From assembly GCA_005884685.1 (NCBI GenBank), contig VBAH01000015.1, positions 1 to 64,000 of the forward strand: DNA of 64,000 bases, written 5' to 3'. Below, piece after piece: positions 48,231 through 58,461 of the stretch. The notes beneath the pieces were generated by a model. That model ran no database searches. It saw only the letters and a program-made list of their open reading frames with translations, and was not told the DNA's origin. Origin of the DNA: Alphaproteobacteria bacterium. GTDB lineage: Bacteria; Pseudomonadota; Alphaproteobacteria; Rhizobiales; Xanthobacteraceae. Made by a program: the position numbers and the translations under genes. Every line of letters begins with the position of its first letter. Position 1 is the first letter of the stretch.

Positions 48231-49760
48231 TTATGCGGCCGCGGTTTCGGTTTTCGTCTTCTGGGGCACCAGCCGCTCCGAGCCGAGCGCCTGCCGCACG
48301 CCCGAGCCGCCGGCCTCATGGTACTCGGCGTCCTCGTTGACGTTCCAGATGTCGTAGACGCGCGCGCCGCCCAAGATGTTCTTGGCGGTGAGCATCGCCG
48401 TCATCATGGCGTGGTCCTGGTTGTTGTATTTGTGCATGCCGTTGCGGCCGACCATGTGCAGCGTGGGATAAAGCCCTTCGAGGTCGCGCCGGACGATCGC
48501 GACGTTGTCGCGATAATTCTCGTCGTACACCGGATAGGCTTTCGGCTGGCGCACCACGCAGGCGTCGGTCACGTCGCTCTCGGCGATCAGGCCGATCTTG
48601 GCGATTTCCTTCTTCGCGAGCGCGATCAGTTCGGCGTCCGGCGCGCTCCACAGGCCGTCACCTTCAAAGCAGAAATATTCAAGCCCCAGACAGCTCATGC
48701 CCGGCCGCACCATCTCGGGCGACCACGAACGGAAGTTCTGCACCCGCCCGACCTGCACCGATGGGTCGTGGATATAGATCCAGTTGTCGGGGAAGAGGTC
48801 GGGCTTCTTCACCATCAGCGCGACGGTGAGGAAATCGCGATAGCGCAATTGCCGCGCATGCAGCCGCGAGATCGGGGAGGGGGTGATCTTCTCGGTGAGC
48901 TCACGCACCGGCGCGGAGGAGATCACGTGCGCCGCCGTGTAGCTCTCGCTGCGGCCGTCCGTGCAAGAAACCTCGATGTGCCAGAGCTTTCCGGCATGGT
49001 CGTAAGAGAGCTGCTGCAGCTCGCGGCCCTTGAGCACCTTGCCGCCCGCTTTCTGGATTTTGCGCGAGGCCGCTTCCCACATCATGCCGGGGCCGCGGCG
49101 CGGGTACTGGAAGCTTTCGATCAGCGTCTTGACCACCGGCCCGCCGGCTTTCGGCTTGCCCCTCATCATCCGGTCCGGCAACAGCGCTTTCTTCAGCGCG
49201 CTCATCACGGCGACGCCGAGATCGAGCCCCTTGATGCGCTGCGCGGCCCAATCGGCGGAAATCTCGTCGCACGACATGCCCCACACCTTCTCGGTATAGG
49301 TCTTGAAGAAGATCGAGAACAGTTTCTCGCCGAACTGGTTGCGCACCCATTCGTGGAAATTGCCCGGGCGCTCGATCGGGAGGAGCTTGGCGTAGGCGAA
49401 CGACAGCATGCAGGCGGCGCTGGTGAAGAGGCCGAGGTTCGACAGCGCCTCGAACGCGCTTAGCGGATACGAATAGTATTTGCCGCCGTAGTAGATGCGC
49501 GACAGGCGCGGCCGCTCGATGAAATCGTCGGGCAGGATCTCCTGCCACAGGTCGACGACCTCCTTCGCCTTCGAAAAGAAGCGATGCCCGCCGATGTCGA
49601 ACATGAAGCCGTTGTATTCGACCGTGCGGCTGATGCCGCCGACATAGACCGGGTCCTTCTCGATCACGATGACGGAAGCGTTTTCTTTCGTCAGGCAATA
49701 GGCGGCCGTGAGGCCCGCCGGGCCCGCGCCGATGACGAACACGTCGGCGTGCGTGCTCAT
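48231..49760 (-). CDS. NAD(P)/FAD-dependent oxidoreductase (UDP-galactopyranose mutase / protoporphyrinogen oxidase-like)
   Basis: This flavoprotein has 509 residues. The Rossmann motif VIGAGPAGLTAAYCL has GAGPAG at 11-16. GGISRTVEYNGFMFDIGGHRFFSK follows, as in amine-oxidase and UDP-galactopyranose-mutase-like enzymes of sugar clusters. The C-terminus has a FAD-site NNQDHAMMTAM. Its ATG overlaps the gtrA stop as ATGA, which argues for coupled expression and a role with lipid-linked sugars. The true substrate is not known. Confidence 0.85.
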   Translation of the reverse strand: MSTHADVFVIGAGPAGLTAAYCLTKENASVIVIEKDPVYVGGISRTVEYNGFMFDIGGHRFFSKAKEVVDLWQEILPDDFIERPRLSRIYYGGKYYSYPLSAFEALSNLGLFTSAACMLSFAYAKLLPIERPGNFHEWVRNQFGEKLFSIFFKTYTEKVWGMSCDEISADWAAQRIKGLDLGVAVMSALKKALLPDRMMRGKPKAGGPVVKTLIESFQYPRRGPGMMWEAASRKIQKAGGKVLKGRELQQLSYDHAGKLWHIEVSCTDGRSESYTAAHVISSAPVRELTEKITPSPISRLHARQLRYRDFLTVALMVKKPDLFPDNWIYIHDPSVQVGRVQNFRSWSPEMVRPGMSCLGLEYFCFEGDGLWSAPDAELIALAKKEIAKIGLIAESDVTDACVVRQPKAYPVYDENYRDNVAIVRRDLEGLYPTLHMVGRNGMHKYNNQDHAMMTAMLTAKNILGGARVYDIWNVNEDAEYHEAGGSGVRQALGSERLVPQKTKTETAAA

Positions 49761-50200
49761 TGCGTCACTCGCGCGAAGGCGAACAGGCGGTGGCCGTTGT
49801 AGCCGACCAGCGCGCCGGCAGCGGCACCGACGATGAGTGCGGCCTGCGGCAGCGCGCCGAACAGGGTGAGCACCAGTGCGGCGAACACCGCATAGCTCGT
49901 GCCTTGCGAGATGGCGGTCACGGCGGCGTAGCGCAGCGCCTCGTCATGCTGGCGCCGCCCGGAGTCGTCGAACGTGAGCGCGCGGTTGAGCCGCCAGGTG
50001 ACGAGCGTCGCGGCGGCGAGGGAGAACAGCCGCATCGAGAGCGGACGCGGCGCGTACCCCATCAGGATCGTGAACACGCAGATGTCGGTGGTGAGCCCGA
50101 TCGCGCCGACGGCCAGAAAGCGCAAGGGGCGGGGCAGATGTTGGGCGAGCAAACGCAACGGATCGGGCCGCATGCCCATGTCCAGCTTTCCAGCACTCAT
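49757..50200 (-). CDS. GtrA family membrane protein
   Basis: This small four-helix membrane protein has 147 residues. GtrA proteins flip or anchor polyprenyl-phosphate sugars during surface-glycan decoration. Typical segments are RFLAVGAIGLTTDICVFTIL near the first helix, LVTWRLNRALTF, and VGYNGHRLFAF at the end. It is the first gene of the minus-strand arm of the glycosylation cluster. Confidence 0.88.
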   Translation of the reverse strand: MSAGKLDMGMRPDPLRLLAQHLPRPLRFLAVGAIGLTTDICVFTILMGYAPRPLSMRLFSLAAATLVTWRLNRALTFDDSGRRQHDEALRYAAVTAISQGTSYAVFAALVLTLFGALPQAALIVGAAAGALVGYNGHRLFAFARVTQ

Positions 50201-50335
50201 AGGAAATTCCTGCGCGCCGTCCCCACGGCCGAGACTTGGCAGGATTTCGTTAATTTCGGGCTTACCGGGCGGCGCGAAATCGCGATTTAGGCGCGGGTTA
50301 TTAAGCGAAACTCAACGCTGTTGGCTCATTTGTGC

Positions 50336-50427
50336 CTCGTCGCCGCCGGGCCTGTCCCGGTCATCCACGTCTTCCTGTGCCGCACTCCAAGACGTGGATG
50401 CCCGGCACGAGGCCGGGCATGACGAGG
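50336..50427. repeat. Palindromic intergenic repeat (family C)
   Basis: CTCGTCGCCGCCGGGCCTG is mirrored by GGCCGGGCATGACGAG, with the arms CATCCACGTCTT and AAGACGTGGATG pairing perfectly in the middle. It fills the divergent gap between gtrA and the STT3-like gene, just before the latter's ATG. Confidence 0.85.
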
Positions 50428-50431
50428 AGAG

Positions 50432-52180
50432 ATGTCAGCATCCCGCCAGCCGAACTTTGCGCTCCTGCTTGGGCTCGCCTGGCTACTCGCCGCCATTCAG
50501 CTCCTCGCGCAGAGCTGGGGCGACACCGCGCAGACGCTTGCCGACACCGATGATGCAATGCGGCTCGCGCAATTGCGCGACTGGCTCGGCGGGCAGGGCT
50601 GGTTCGACTTGAATCAGCGACGCGTCGCCGGAGGCTACGAGTCGCATTGGTCGCGACTGGTCGATGCCGGCCTTGCCGGCACGCTGTGGGTCTTCGGGCG
50701 GTTCACCGAACCCGCGCTCGCCGAGCGGCTGATGCGCACGACCTGGCCGATGCTGTGGCTGTTGCCGACGATCGCGGGCACGGCGGCGATCGCATGGCGC
50801 ATCGCGGGCCGCGAAGCCGCGCTGATCGCACTGCTGCTCGCCGTGGTCGGGCTGCCGGCGTTTCACCAATTTCGTCCCGGCCGCATCGACCATCACAATG
50901 TGCAGATCGCGCTCGGCGTGCTCGCCGTTGCGGCGGCGGTGTGGTCCGACCGCCTACGCTGGGCGGCGACGGCGGCCGGTGCGGTGACCGGCTTCGCAAT
51001 GGCGGTCGGGCTCGAGTGCCTGCCGTATTTGATGGTGTGCGGCGTCGCGGTCGCGGCGCGCTATGTGGTCGATGCGAAAGGCGGGCAGGCGGCTGCCGAC
51101 TACGGATTGGCGCTGGCGGCGGGTTCGCTCGTCGGGTTCCTCGTCATCGTCGCGCCGGATCACTGGACGCGTGGCGTGTGCGACGCGATCGCCATCAACT
51201 GGGTTGCGCTCACGGTCATCGGCGGAAGCGGGTTGGCTCTCGCCGCGCGGTTCGCCGGCGAGCGTATGCCAATTCGTCTGGCGCAGATGCTCGCCGTCGG
51301 CATGGCGGCAACGGCGCTGCTTGTCGCGATCGAGCCGCGCTGCCTGCGTGGCCCCTACGCCATGATGGATCCGGCAGTGTGGCCGATCTGGCTCGCGCAT
51401 GTACGCGAGATGAAGCCGCTGCTCACGCTGACGATCGAAAGCCCGTTGACCGGCATTGCGATTGCGGCGTTCCCGGCGATGGCGCTCGCAGCCGCATTCG
51501 TTCTCGGGCGCTCGCGCGAATTGCGCGGCGACTTCGGCTTCCTCGTCGCGACCGCCGCATTCGCGGTGGCCGCTCTCACGACGCTCGCCGCCATCAAGTC
51601 CGCCTCTTACGCGACCTGGCTCGCCATGCCGCTGGTCGCGTGTTTCGCGCTGCATCTGTTCCGGCTGCTGGCGCTGGAATCGCTGGTGCCGCGCGCGGCC
51701 GTCGGCGTGCTGCTCACCCCGGCGGTGCTCTCGCTCGGCGCGATCACGATCGCGAATGCGGCCGGCTTTGGTGCGCACGACAGCTTCAACCGCAGCGAAC
51801 CCGACGTCTGCTTCAAGACCGAGAGCTACGCGGCGCTCGCGCAATTGCCGCCCGGGCTGGTCGCCACCGATATCGACTATGGCTCGTTCATCCTGGCGCT
51901 CACGCCGCACCGCGTCGTTGCGGCGCCGTATCACCGGCTCTCCGCCGGCATCCTGACGGCGCATCGGGCGCTCAGCGTCCCGCCGGACGAAGCGCGCGGC
52001 GTGCTCGCGCGCACGCATGCGGACTACGTCGCGATCTGCGGCAAAAGCGGCTTGCGCGGTCTCGGCACAGCGGAGCGCGAGGCAAGCCTGTGGGGCCGCC
52101 TGCAGGGGGGCGCCGTGCCCGGCTGGCTCGAGCCGCTCCCGGCCGCAGGCCCCTTCGCGGTCTATCGCGTGAAGCCATGA
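50432..52180 (+). CDS. STT3-like multi-spanning membrane protein (candidate oligosaccharyl or lipid-sugar transferase)
   Basis: This protein has 582 residues, about 11-13 hydrophobic helices, and a soluble C-terminal part of about 130 residues. After the first helix the loop has DTDDAMRL (38-45), which resembles the first acidic motif of GT-C enzymes. A second motif, PGRIDHHN (149-156), resembles the DHH sequence of archaeal AglB/STT3 proteins. The WWDYG sequence typical of STT3 is not present. The gene is translationally coupled (ATGA) to a GT87 protein. Function as a protein or lipid glycosyltransferase is a reasoned guess. Confidence 0.7.
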   Translation: MSASRQPNFALLLGLAWLLAAIQLLAQSWGDTAQTLADTDDAMRLAQLRDWLGGQGWFDLNQRRVAGGYESHWSRLVDAGLAGTLWVFGRFTEPALAERLMRTTWPMLWLLPTIAGTAAIAWRIAGREAALIALLLAVVGLPAFHQFRPGRIDHHNVQIALGVLAVAAAVWSDRLRWAATAAGAVTGFAMAVGLECLPYLMVCGVAVAARYVVDAKGGQAAADYGLALAAGSLVGFLVIVAPDHWTRGVCDAIAINWVALTVIGGSGLALAARFAGERMPIRLAQMLAVGMAATALLVAIEPRCLRGPYAMMDPAVWPIWLAHVREMKPLLTLTIESPLTGIAIAAFPAMALAAAFVLGRSRELRGDFGFLVATAAFAVAALTTLAAIKSASYATWLAMPLVACFALHLFRLLALESLVPRAAVGVLLTPAVLSLGAITIANAAGFGAHDSFNRSEPDVCFKTESYAALAQLPPGLVATDIDYGSFILALTPHRVVAAPYHRLSAGILTAHRALSVPPDEARGVLARTHADYVAICGKSGLRGLGTAEREASLWGRLQGGAVPGWLEPLPAAGPFAVYRVKP

Positions 52181-53382
52181 CGCATAGCGCTTGCGCCGAC
52201 ACGTTCTTCAAGCTCGCGCTCGCCTTCGGCATCGTCGTTGCCGGCGTCGAGGTCGGCTGGCTCATCACCGCGCCGCTTCCCTACGATGCGTTCGGCTACA
52301 TGATCGGGCGCGACTTCGTCGCCACCTGGGCGGGCGCGAAGGCGGCGCTCGGCGGCGATCCGGGGCAGTATTTCGAGGTGGGCGCCTACAACGCGCTGTT
52401 GCGGGGCCTCTTTGGCGAAAACTATCCGCCGCATATCTGGTCCTATCCGCCGCATCTCTTGCTGTTCACCTGGCCGCTCGCGCTCCTGCCCTACATGACG
52501 GCCTATGTGCTCTACTGCGCGCTCGGGCTGATCCTCTATCTGGCGGTGGTAACCGAAGGCGAGCGGCGCCTCGACCACATTGCGCTGCTCGCGCTTGCGC
52601 CTGCCGTGACGCTGAACATCTGGACCGGGCAGAACGGCTTTCTCACCACCGCGCTCTTGATCGGCGGTCTGATCCAGCTCGACCGCCGCCCGGTTCTTGC
52701 CGGCATCCTGTTCGGGCTGCTCAGCATCAAGCCGCAGCTCGGCCTCCTGCTGCCGGTGATGCTCGCGCTCACGGGCCGCTGGCGCGTCATTGCGGCGGCC
52801 GCGGCGACGATCGTCGCGCTTGCCCTCGCGACCAGCCTCGCCCTCGGCGCCAGTGTCTGGTCCGACTACCTGCATCTCGCGATGCCGACGCAGAGCCGCG
52901 CCATCACGGAAGGGACGGGCTTCTTCATCACCAACATGCCGACCGCGTTCATGAACATGCGGCTGATCGGCGTGCCGGCGAGCCTCACCTACGGGCTTCA
53001 GGCGGCCGTCTCGGCCGCGACGCTTGCCGCCACGCTCTGGGTCTTCTGGCGCCCGCGCGATCCGGTGCTCTCGCTCGCCTTCCTGGTCAGCGCGGCTTTC
53101 CTGTTCACCCCTTACGCCTTCAATTACGACATGGTTGCGTTCGGCTGGGTTATGCTCAGGCTGATGGAGCGCTCCGACAATGAGCCGCTCGACGACGTCC
53201 TGATGCTCGCGGTCTGGGCCTTGCCCTTCCTGACCATCCTGATGGGGCTTGCGCACCTGCCCGGCTCGTTCCTGCCGATCCTCGGGCTGACCGCCCGGCT
53301 CGCCTGGCGCATCCGGAAAGCCGCGCTGCCCTACGCCGCGGAAACCACACCCAAATTCGCGTCTCCTGCCTTGCAGCCATAA
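52177..53382 (+). CDS. GT87-family (DUF2029) polyprenyl-phosphate-dependent glycosyltransferase
   Basis: This GT-C type membrane transferase of 401 residues has about 9-10 hydrophobic segments. After the first helix it has DFVATWAGAKAALGGDPGQYF, the acidic loop typical of DUF2029, and YPPHIWSYPPHLLLF. The segment TGQNGFLTTALLIGGL and LFGLLSIKPQLGLLLP complete the match. Members transfer mannose or other sugars from polyprenyl phosphates. Its start overlaps the stop of the STT3-like gene (ATGA), and it ends inside the candidate dnaK promoter. Confidence 0.85.
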   Translation: MTHSACADTFFKLALAFGIVVAGVEVGWLITAPLPYDAFGYMIGRDFVATWAGAKAALGGDPGQYFEVGAYNALLRGLFGENYPPHIWSYPPHLLLFTWPLALLPYMTAYVLYCALGLILYLAVVTEGERRLDHIALLALAPAVTLNIWTGQNGFLTTALLIGGLIQLDRRPVLAGILFGLLSIKPQLGLLLPVMLALTGRWRVIAAAAATIVALALATSLALGASVWSDYLHLAMPTQSRAITEGTGFFITNMPTAFMNMRLIGVPASLTYGLQAAVSAATLAATLWVFWRPRDPVLSLAFLVSAAFLFTPYAFNYDMVAFGWVMLRLMERSDNEPLDDVLMLAVWALPFLTILMGLAHLPGSFLPILGLTARLAWRIRKAALPYAAETTPKFASPALQP

Positions 53383-53397
53383 CGGCTCCTCCTATAT
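53370..53397 (+). promoter_or_regulatory. Candidate heat-shock (RpoH) promoter of dnaK
   Basis: CTTGCAG (53370-53376), a 14-nt spacer, and CCTATATG (53391-53398) match the RpoH pattern CTTGAAA-N14-CCCCATNT in its alphaproteobacterial form. It overlaps the stop codon of the GT87 gene and lies about 145 bp upstream of dnaK, leaving a long structured leader. Confidence 0.5.
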
Positions 53398-53540
53398 GAG
53401 CCAAGGAACGCCGCCGGGGGGCGGCGCATCAGTTAATGGGGATCGACCGGGGGTGGTCCTGCGGGTTTCAAGCCCGTTCGGCCCCTCCCATCGGGCGCTA
53501 AATCTAGGCCCGGCCGATCTGCCGGAAAGAGAGGACAAAC

Positions 53541-55487
53541 ATGGCTAAGGTCATCGGCATCGACCTCGGCACGACCAATTCCTGCGTCGCCGTGATGGAA
53601 GGCGCGACGCCCAAAGTCATCGAGAACGCCGAGGGTGCGCGTACCACCCCGTCGATCGTCGCTTTCACCGATGACGGCGAACGTCTCGTCGGCCAGCCGG
53701 CGAAACGCCAGGCGGTCACCAATCCGGAAAAGACCATCTTCGCGGTCAAACGCCTGATCGGGCGCCGCTACGACGACCCGATGGTCGAGAAAGACAAGAA
53801 GCTCGTCCCTTACAAGATCGCGCGCGCCAGCAACGGCGACGCCTGGGTCGAGGAGGACGGCAAGCAGTATTCCCCCTCGCAGATCTCCGCCTTCATCCTG
53901 CAGAAGATGAAGGAGACCGCCGAAGCCTATCTCGGCCAGAAGGTCGAGCAGGCGGTCATCACGGTGCCGGCCTACTTCAACGACGCGCAGCGTCAGGCCA
54001 CCAAGGACGCCGGCAAGATCGCCGGCCTTGAAGTCCTGCGCATCATCAATGAGCCGACTGCCGCCGCGCTCGCCTATGGTCTCGACAAGCAGAAGACCGG
54101 CACCATCGCGGTCTATGACCTCGGCGGCGGCACGTTCGACATTTCCATCCTGGAAATCGGCGACGGCGTGTTCGAGGTGAAGTCGACCAACGGCGACACG
54201 TTCCTCGGCGGCGAAGACTTCGACATGCGGCTGGTGAATTATCTCGCCGACGAGTTCCAGAAGGAGCAGGGCATCGACCTGCGCCGCGACAAGCTCGCGC
54301 TGCAGCGCTTGAAGGAATCCGCCGAGAAGGCGAAGATCGAGCTCTCGTCCACCACGCAGACCGAAATCAACCTGCCGTTCATCACGGCGGACGCGTCCGG
54401 TCCGAAGCATCTGACCTTGAAGCTCACCCGCGCCAAGTTCGAGGCGCTGGTCGACGACTTGATCCAGAAGACGGTCGAGCCGTGCCGCAAGGCGCTCAAG
54501 GACGCCGGCCTGTCGGCAGCCGAGATCAACGAAGTCGTTCTCGTCGGCGGCATGACCCGCATGCCGAAGGTGCAGGACGTCGTGAAGCAGTTCTTCGGCA
54601 AGGAGCCGCACAAGGGCGTCAACCCGGATGAAGTCGTGGCCATCGGCGCCGCGATCCAGGCCGGCGTGCTGCAAGGCGACGTCAAGGACGTGCTGCTGCT
54701 CGACGTGACCCCGCTCTCGCTCGGCATCGAGACGCTGGGCGGAGTGTTCACCCGGCTGATCGAGCGCAACACCACGATCCCGACCAAGAAGTCCCAGGTG
54801 TTCTCGACCGCCGAGGACAATCAGACCGCGGTCACGATCCGGGTGTTCCAGGGCGAGCGCGAGATGGCGGCCGACAACAAGCTGCTGGCGCAGTTCGACC
54901 TCGTCGGCCTGCCGCCCGCACCGCGCGGCGTGCCGCAGATCGAGGTCACCTTCGACATCGACGCGAACGGCATCGTCAACGTGTCGGCGCGCGACAAGGG
55001 CACCGGCAAGGAGCAGCAGATCCGCATCCAGGCCTCGGGCGGACTCTCGGACAGCGACATCGAGAAGATGGTGAAGGACGCCGAAGCGCATGCCGAGGAC
55101 GACAAGAAGCGCAAGGCACAGGTCGAGGCGAAGAACCACGCCGAGGCGCTGATCCACTCGACCGAGAAGTCGCTCGCCGAGCATGGCAGCAAGGTGGGCG
55201 AGGCCGAGCGCCGCGCGATCGAGGATGCGCTCGCTGCGCTCAAGGAAGCCATCAAGGGCGACGACGCCGAGGACATCAAGGCGAAGGCCAATACGCTGGC
55301 GCAAGCCTCGATGAAGCTCGGCGAGGCGATGTATGCGCAGGCGCAGAAAGATCAGGCGGGTCCGGGCGGCCCCGGTGCCCCTGGCGCCGACGGCGGCGCT
55401 TCCGCGGGCGGCGCGCCGAAGGATGACGTGGTCGACGCGGAGTTCACCGAGGTCGACGACGACAAGAAGAACAAGAAGTCGGCCTGA
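53541..55487 (+). CDS. dnaK: Molecular chaperone DnaK (Hsp70)
   Basis: This ATP-driven chaperone has 648 residues. The N-terminus is [21 protein letters not shown]. ATPase signatures [19 protein letters not shown] and [17 protein letters not shown] are intact, as is the linker [15 protein letters not shown]. The C-terminal tail is glycine/alanine-rich and ends in [17 protein letters not shown]. It is separated from dnaJ by a strong terminator-like hairpin. Confidence 0.98.
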   Translation: MAKVIGIDLGTTNSCVAVMEGATPKVIENAEGARTTPSIVAFTDDGERLVGQPAKRQAVTNPEKTIFAVKRLIGRRYDDPMVEKDKKLVPYKIARASNGDAWVEEDGKQYSPSQISAFILQKMKETAEAYLGQKVEQAVITVPAYFNDAQRQATKDAGKIAGLEVLRIINEPTAAALAYGLDKQKTGTIAVYDLGGGTFDISILEIGDGVFEVKSTNGDTFLGGEDFDMRLVNYLADEFQKEQGIDLRRDKLALQRLKESAEKAKIELSSTTQTEINLPFITADASGPKHLTLKLTRAKFEALVDDLIQKTVEPCRKALKDAGLSAAEINEVVLVGGMTRMPKVQDVVKQFFGKEPHKGVNPDEVVAIGAAIQAGVLQGDVKDVLLLDVTPLSLGIETLGGVFTRLIERNTTIPTKKSQVFSTAEDNQTAVTIRVFQGEREMAADNKLLAQFDLVGLPPAPRGVPQIEVTFDIDANGIVNVSARDKGTGKEQQIRIQASGGLSDSDIEKMVKDAEAHAEDDKKRKAQVEAKNHAEALIHSTEKSLAEHGSKVGEAERRAIEDALAALKEAIKGDDAEDIKAKANTLAQASMKLGEAMYAQAQKDQAGPGGPGAPGADGGASAGGAPKDDVVDAEFTEVDDDKKNKKSA

Positions 55488-55529
55488 GCCACGCAAAGGC
55501 GGCGCATGGGCGACGGATACGAAATAGGG

Positions 55530-55563
55530 CACGCCTCCGAGTCCGTCTCGGGGGCGTGTTTTT
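55530..55563 (+). terminator. Rho-independent terminator or attenuator between dnaK and dnaJ
   Basis: A 12-bp stem pairs CACGCCTCCGAG (55530-55541) with CTCGGGGGCGTG (55547-55558), with one G-T pair, across a 5-nt loop, followed by TTTTT (55559-55563). This would reduce read-through into dnaJ and fit a higher DnaK than DnaJ level. Confidence 0.85.
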
Positions 55564-55588
55564 GTGACTGCGGAGGGGCTCCGATCTG

Positions 55589-56725
55589 ATGGCCAAGCGC
55601 GACTACTACGAGATCCTCGGGGTACAGCGCACCGCGACCGACGCGGAGATGAAGGCGTCGTATCGCAAGCTCGCGATGAAATGGCACCCCGACCGCAATC
55701 CCGGCGACAAGGATTGCGAGCACCAATTCAAGGAAATCAACGAGGCCTATGACGTCCTGAAGGACGAGCAGAAGCGTGCCGCCTACGACCGCTTCGGCCA
55801 CGCGGCGTTCGAGCAGGGCGGCGGCGGCCACGGCTTCAACACGGATTTCGGCGCAACCTTCTCCGATATCTTCGAAGGCATCTTCGGCATGTCCGGAGCG
55901 CGCGGGCGCAGCGGCGGGCGCGAGCGCGGCTCGGATCTGCGCTACAACATGGAGATCACGCTCGAGGAGGCATTCTCCGGTAAGACCGCGCAGGTGCGCA
56001 TCCCGACCTCGGTGACCTGCGAGGCCTGCTCCGGCTCGGGCGCGAAGTCCGGCTCCAAGCCGAAGACCTGCCCCACCTGCGGCGGCGCCGGCAAGGTGCG
56101 CCACACGCAGGGCTTCTTCACCCTGGAGCGCACCTGCGTCGCCTGTCAGGGGCGCGGCCAGGTGATCGACAATCCGTGCCCGAATTGTTCGGGCTCAGGC
56201 CGCGTCACGCGCGAGCGCACGCTCTCGGTCAATGTGCCGGCCGGCGTCGAGGACGGCACGCGCATCCGCCTCGCCGGCGAGGGCGAGGCCGGCTTGCGCG
56301 GCGGGCCGCAGGGCGACCTCTACATCTTCCTTTCGCTTAGCCCCCACCCGTTCTTCCAGCGCGACGGCGCCGACCTGCATTGCCGCGTTCCGATTTCCAT
56401 GGTGACGGCGGCGCTCGGCGGCGGCTTCGACGTGCCGACGATCGATGGCGGCAAGACCCGTGTGAAGGTGCCGGAAGGCACCCAATCCGGCCGCCGCTTC
56501 CGGCTCGCCAGCAAGGGAATGCCGGTGTTGCGCGCGCGCGAAAGCGGCGACATGTATGTTCAGGTCTTGGTCGAGACGCCGCAAAAGCTCACCAAGCGGC
56601 AGAAGGAATTGTTGCAGGAATTCGAGCAGCAATCGTCGCACGAGACCCAGCCGGAGGCCGAGGGCTTCTTCTCCAAGGTCAAGGACTTCCTTGAGGGCCT
56701 CGGAAACCGGCAGGGTTCAGCTTGA
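55589..56725 (+). CDS. dnaJ: Co-chaperone DnaJ (Hsp40)
   Basis: This co-chaperone of DnaK has 378 residues. The J domain has the HPD motif in KWHPDRNPG (about residue 35). A glycine-rich region follows, then four zinc repeats [24 protein letters not shown] and CPNCSGSG. The C-terminal substrate domain ends in a short extension. It lies 101 bp after dnaK with its own start region; the phospholipid methyltransferase gene follows. Confidence 0.98.
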   Translation: MAKRDYYEILGVQRTATDAEMKASYRKLAMKWHPDRNPGDKDCEHQFKEINEAYDVLKDEQKRAAYDRFGHAAFEQGGGGHGFNTDFGATFSDIFEGIFGMSGARGRSGGRERGSDLRYNMEITLEEAFSGKTAQVRIPTSVTCEACSGSGAKSGSKPKTCPTCGGAGKVRHTQGFFTLERTCVACQGRGQVIDNPCPNCSGSGRVTRERTLSVNVPAGVEDGTRIRLAGEGEAGLRGGPQGDLYIFLSLSPHPFFQRDGADLHCRVPISMVTAALGGGFDVPTIDGGKTRVKVPEGTQSGRRFRLASKGMPVLRARESGDMYVQVLVETPQKLTKRQKELLQEFEQQSSHETQPEAEGFFSKVKDFLEGLGNRQGSA

Positions 56726-56827
56726 AACATGCCGTAAACCTTGTTGTCGCCGGGGTGTCTTGACCCTCGCAATGCCCCGCTTTACGCGGTAGTGTTACAA
56801 ATCTGCCATAATCCGGTCACGTCCCCG

Positions 56828-57586
56828 ATGCCCATGCAGGCCCTTGAGCAGTTCGAAAGGCGGATCAAGCTTTTCGAGCAGATGATCGGCAAGAACATCG
56901 AGAAGCGGGTGCGGCTTTTCGAGCAGACGTTCGAGGAGAAGGTGGAGCAGCCGTTCCGCCGCATCGAGCGCAAGATCGGCCGCAACATCGAGACGCAGAT
57001 TCGCCGCTTCGGGCAGAAGAACGGCGTGCGCCTCGACGACGAGGTCCGCTTCATCGGCTCCTGGATCAAGAAGCCGCTCGATGTCGGCGCGGTGACCCCA
57101 TCCAGCAAGCCGCTTGCCCGTACCATGGCGCAATATGTCGATCCGCATGGCGACGGCCCGGTGATCGAGCTTGGGCCCGGCACCGGACCGATCACCGAGG
57201 CGTTGGTCGAGCATGGCATCGATCCGGCGCGCCTGGTGCTGGTCGAGTTCAACCCGACATTCTGCCAGCTGCTGCGCCAGCGCTTTCCTGAAGCCACGGT
57301 GGTGCAGGCCGACGCGTACCGTCTGCGCGAGTCGCTTGCGCACGTGACGCGCCATGGGGCATCCGCCGTCGTATCGGGGCTGCCGCTGATGACCAAGCCG
57401 CTGCGCATGCGGCTGCGGCTGCTGCGCGAGGCGCTGGCGCTGCTCGCGCCGCAGGCGCCGTTCGTGCAGTTCACCTACGCAGTGGTGCCGCCGATCCCGA
57501 AGCTCGCCGGCGTCAAGGTCGAGGCCTCGGAGCGCATCTGGCGCAACATGCCGCCCGCGCGCGTGTGGGTCTACCGGCACGGTTGA
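56828..57586 (+). CDS. pmtA: Phospholipid N-methyltransferase PmtA-like (class I SAM methyltransferase)
   Basis: This enzyme of 252 residues would convert phosphatidylethanolamine towards phosphatidylcholine. The SAM motif [12 protein letters not shown] is at 112-123, preceded by the PmtA-like [27 protein letters not shown]. The first 65 residues are an unusual amphipathic run of heptad-like repeats ([32 protein letters not shown]). The start is ATG 56828; earlier in-frame starts are unlikely. The dnaKJ-pmtA neighbourhood matches, from memory, that of Bradyrhizobium. Confidence 0.88.
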   Translation: MPMQALEQFERRIKLFEQMIGKNIEKRVRLFEQTFEEKVEQPFRRIERKIGRNIETQIRRFGQKNGVRLDDEVRFIGSWIKKPLDVGAVTPSSKPLARTMAQYVDPHGDGPVIELGPGTGPITEALVEHGIDPARLVLVEFNPTFCQLLRQRFPEATVVQADAYRLRESLAHVTRHGASAVVSGLPLMTKPLRMRLRLLREALALLAPQAPFVQFTYAVVPPIPKLAGVKVEASERIWRNMPPARVWVYRHG

Positions 57587-57635
57587 CTTGTGTGTGCCGC
57601 TGCGGCATCGCGTCCCAACAAATCCGGAGCACGCC

Positions 57636-58334
57636 TTGCCGCCACCCCGTGACCGCCTGATCGTCGCGCTCGACCTGCCGACCGTGCGCGACGCCGAGGC
57701 GATGGTCGAGCGGCTCGGCGACAGCGTCACCTTCTACAAGGTCGGCTATCAGCTCGCCTTTGCGAGCGGGCTGTCGTTCGCCGACACGCTGGCGCGCGCC
57801 GGCAAGCGCGTCTTCCTCGACATGAAGCTGCACGACATCGAGACCTCGGTCGCCAAGGGCGTCGAGAACGTCGCGCGGCTCGGCGTCAATTTCCTCACCG
57901 TGCACGCCTATCCGCAGACCATGAAGGCGGCCGTCGCGGCCAAGCGCGGCTCGGGCCTGAAGATCCTCGCCGTCACGGTGCTCACCTCCTACGACGATAT
58001 CGATCTTGCCGAGTCGGGCTATTCGATGAGCGTGGATGCGCTGGTCGCTCGGCGCGCGCAGCAGGCGCACGACTTGGGCGTCGACGGCCTCGTGTGTTCG
58101 CCCGAGGAGGCCTCGCCGCTGCGTCTCGCGGTCGGCAACGACATGCTGTTCGTGACGCCCGGTATCCGCCCGCAGGGCTCCGCGCGCGGCGACCAGAAAC
58201 GCGTGACGACGCCGAGCCAGGCGATCGCGGCGGGCGCGGACTATCTGGTGGTCGGCCGGCCGATCACGGAAGCCGGCGATCCGCGGGGAGCGGCCGAAGC
58301 GATCGTGGCCGAAATCGCCGTGGCGGCGAAGTGA
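57636..58334 (+). CDS. pyrF: Orotidine-5'-phosphate decarboxylase
   Basis: This is the last enzyme of UMP synthesis, 232 residues. The catalytic DxKxxD motif appears in [10 protein letters not shown] and the phosphate-binding end is VTPGIRPQG and [14 protein letters not shown]. The start is taken at TTG 57636, which has GGAG 6 nt upstream and gives the family's usual length; a TTG at 57588 is the longer alternative. Confidence 0.95.
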   Translation: MPPPRDRLIVALDLPTVRDAEAMVERLGDSVTFYKVGYQLAFASGLSFADTLARAGKRVFLDMKLHDIETSVAKGVENVARLGVNFLTVHAYPQTMKAAVAAKRGSGLKILAVTVLTSYDDIDLAESGYSMSVDALVARRAQQAHDLGVDGLVCSPEEASPLRLAVGNDMLFVTPGIRPQGSARGDQKRVTTPSQAIAAGADYLVVGRPITEAGDPRGAAEAIVAEIAVAAK

Positions 58335-58339
58335 CGCTC

Positions 58340-58452
58340 CTTCGTCATCGCCGGGCTTGACCCGGCGATGACGATAAGGAACGGAAGATCGAGCAAATTC
58401 TATCGGGATCACCGGGTCACGTCGCTTGCGCGCCGGCCCGGTGATGACGCGG
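58340..58452. repeat. Palindromic intergenic repeat (family C)
   Basis: CTTCGTCATCGCCGGG with CCCGGCGATGACG forms one tight palindrome (58340-58374). CACCGGGTCA...GCCCGGTGATGACG forms the second half. It lies between pyrF and the DUF1330 gene. Confidence 0.8.
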
Positions 58453-58461
58453 GAGGGGATA

